Origin: Rhizobium sp. Leaf371
GTDB taxonomy: Bacteria; Pseudomonadota; Alphaproteobacteria; Rhizobiales; Rhizobiaceae
Direction of reading: 5' to 3'
Length of the DNA stretch: 64,000 nt
Assembly (NCBI RefSeq): GCF_001424045.1
Contig: NZ_LMQB01000025.1
Location: forward strand, 139,854-203,853
In this document: piece by piece, positions 62,951-64,000 of the stretch
How positions within the stretch are numbered: position 1 is the stretch's first letter
Layout: each line of letters begins with the position of its first letter
Notes under the pieces: model-generated
Seen by the model: only the letters and a program-made list of their open reading frames with translations
Databases searched by the model: none
Told to the model about the DNA's origin: nothing
Made by a program: the position numbers and the translations under genes

Positions 62951-63877
62951 TCAATCCTTCTCGATCAGGCGCTGGCGGATGACGACGATCACCATGGAAT
63001 AGGCGAGCAGCAGCACGAGCAGCACGAGCGCGATGGCGGATGCGTAGCCGAAATCGAGCCGCTTGAAGGCCTGGGTAAAAATGTAGCTTGCGACGATCTG
63101 GGTGCGGTCGGCTGGGCCGCCATTGGTCATGACGATGATGAGGTCGGCGAAATTGGCGATCCAGACGGTGCGCAGGAGGACGGTGATGGCGATGGTCGGG
63201 GCGAGGAAGGGCAGCGTGATCGAGGTGAAGCGCTGGATGGGATTGGCGCCATCGATCGCGGCGGCCTCGTAGAGATCGCGCGGGATGGCCTGAAGGGCTG
63301 CGAGCAGCGTGATCGCGAAGAACGGAATGCCCCACCAGACATTGGCGATGATCGGTCCCCACATCGCAAGCTGGGGATCGGCCAGAATGTTGTTGGGTGC
63401 CGACAGGATGCCGAGCGACACCATCCAGTGCGGCAAAGGTCCGATGACGGGGTTGAACATCCAGGCCCAGTTGAGCCCCGCAAGGAAGGTCGGAACGGCC
63501 CAGGGCAGGAAGACCAGCGCCTGTGCGAGGCCGCGCCCGGCAAAGGGCTTGTCAAGCAGCAGAGCGAGGATCAGGCCGAAGAAGAACTGTAGGAAAACGG
63601 AAGCGCCTGTCCACCAGAGCGTATTGCGCAGCGCGCGATAGAAGGCGGTGTCCTGCGAGAGCTCGCGAAAATGATCGAGCCCGACGAAGCCGCCCGAGAA
63701 CGGATTGAGCAGCTGGATATCGCGAAACGCGTAGGACAGGCCGAGCACGAGCGGCACCAGCATGACGGCAATGATGAGCACCAGGACGGGTGCCGTGTAG
63801 AGCCAAGGCTCGGCGGCATCGGCGAGCCGGCGTGCGAAAGGCTTGCGCGGGCGGCGGCCCGTGGCGGAAAGGGTCAT
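62951..63877 (-). CDS. ABC sugar importer permease (MalF type)
   Basis: A 308-residue permease with a basic N-terminus (RRPRKPFARRLADAAEP), six hydrophobic segments and EAA loop YEAAAIDGANPIQRFTSITL. It is the first membrane gene after the binding-protein gene that runs off the right edge. The substrate is unknown. Confidence 0.9.
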   Translation of the reverse strand: MTLSATGRRPRKPFARRLADAAEPWLYTAPVLVLIIAVMLVPLVLGLSYAFRDIQLLNPFSGGFVGLDHFRELSQDTAFYRALRNTLWWTGASVFLQFFFGLILALLLDKPFAGRGLAQALVFLPWAVPTFLAGLNWAWMFNPVIGPLPHWMVSLGILSAPNNILADPQLAMWGPIIANVWWGIPFFAITLLAALQAIPRDLYEAAAIDGANPIQRFTSITLPFLAPTIAITVLLRTVWIANFADLIIVMTNGGPADRTQIVASYIFTQAFKRLDFGYASAIALVLLVLLLAYSMVIVVIRQRLIEKD

Positions 63878-63919
63878 GGTGTGGTCACCTGAGGTCCGGC
63901 GCTGTCTTGGAAGGCGAGA

Positions 63920-63948
63920 CCCGGCGCGCGCGATGTTTGCGCGCCGGG
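63920..63948 (-). terminator. intercistronic hairpin after the binding-protein gene
   Basis: A perfect 10-bp stem (CCCGGCGCGC and GCGCGCCGGG) with a 9-base loop and no U-run, between the binding-protein and permease genes. This is the same arrangement as the hairpins after the other binding-protein genes of the window. Confidence 0.65.
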
Positions 63949-63961
63949 ATGTCGAGAAGGC

Positions 63962-64000
63962 TTACTTCGACGCGAGGAACTTCTTCTGCGCCTTCGTCAT
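63962..64000 (-). CDS. C-terminal end of an ABC substrate-binding protein gene (partial)
   Basis: The last 12 codons and stop read ...MTKAQKKFLASK on the minus strand and are cut by the window edge. The assignment rests on position: the first gene of this operon type is a family-1 binding protein, and Lys-rich C-termini are common in it. The sequence itself is too short to prove the family. Confidence 0.5.
   Translation of the reverse strand: MTKAQKKFLASK

Overview
The window looks like chromosome or chromid DNA of an alphaproteobacterium of the order Hyphomicrobiales, most likely family Rhizobiaceae (Rhizobium/Agrobacterium group). The reasons are the high GC content, the strong Agrobacterium-type resemblance of the uronate genes (udh, gci, gli, kdgD), the HWE and HisKA_2 sensor kinases, the many sugar ABC and TRAP importers, and a cluster of CCUCCUCCC-loop (cuckoo-type) small RNA hairpins. 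The species cannot be named from sequence alone.

Layout. 0-1.9 kb: small stress-type proteins and recX. 2.1-8.5 kb: a four-gene signalling operon (hybrid kinase with three receiver domains, CheR, CheB, second hybrid kinase), joined by overlapping stop and start codons. 8.5-9.0 kb: the decayed 3' end of a uvdE-like gene, then two LacI-type operators. 9.1-16.5 kb: a LacI-regulated operon for an ABC sugar importer with a GH127 beta-L-arabinofuranosidase. 16.5-20.2 kb: a methyltransferase divergent from a GGDEF-EAL protein. 20.2-24.3 kb: an accessory patch with an IS21 istB fragment, two tandem diverged propeller-like hypothetical genes, an AAA/M41 fragment and low-GC DNA. 24.3-30.2 kb: a BMP-type nucleoside-like ABC importer with an amidase. 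30.4-37.8 kb: a LacI regulator divergent from an oxidoreductase/isomerase/ABC sugar operon with a clear promoter and operator. 37.9-38.8 kb: a diguanylate cyclase. 38.8-43.7 kb: reductive hexuronate/L-galactonate catabolism (uxaA, an lgoD-like dehydrogenase, uxaB) divergent from a GntR regulator with two winged helices. 43.8-48.1 kb: a WGR protein, a LOV blue-light kinase with its receiver, and a GAF/PAS HWE kinase. 48.3-56.7 kb: oxidative uronate catabolism (udh, gci, gli, kdgD) with a GntR/FadR regulator and a TRAP importer. 56.8-57.0 kb: four tandem anti-Shine-Dalgarno hairpins on the minus strand. 57-60.8 kb: an exonuclease, two small proteins, a yqjH/yqjI-like ferric reductase and metal-sensing PadR pair, and a PRC-barrel protein. 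61-64 kb: a third ABC sugar importer on the minus strand, running off the right edge.

How the genes work together. The main theme is uptake and breakdown of plant cell-wall sugars. Arabinofuranosides, uronates and aldarates enter through ABC and TRAP systems. Uronates can go down two routes in the same region: oxidation by Udh to aldarolactone and on through Gci, Gli and KdgD, or oxidoreduction through tagaturonate and altronate by UxaB and UxaA. Each block has its own local LacI or GntR regulator, and palindromic operators can be seen at most divergent promoters. The second theme is sensing (light, GAF/PAS, c-di-GMP). The least ordinary elements are the four-hairpin RNA cluster at 56.82-56.98 kb, the tandem propeller-like genes among mobile-element debris, and the operator that ends on the start codon of the PadR gene.
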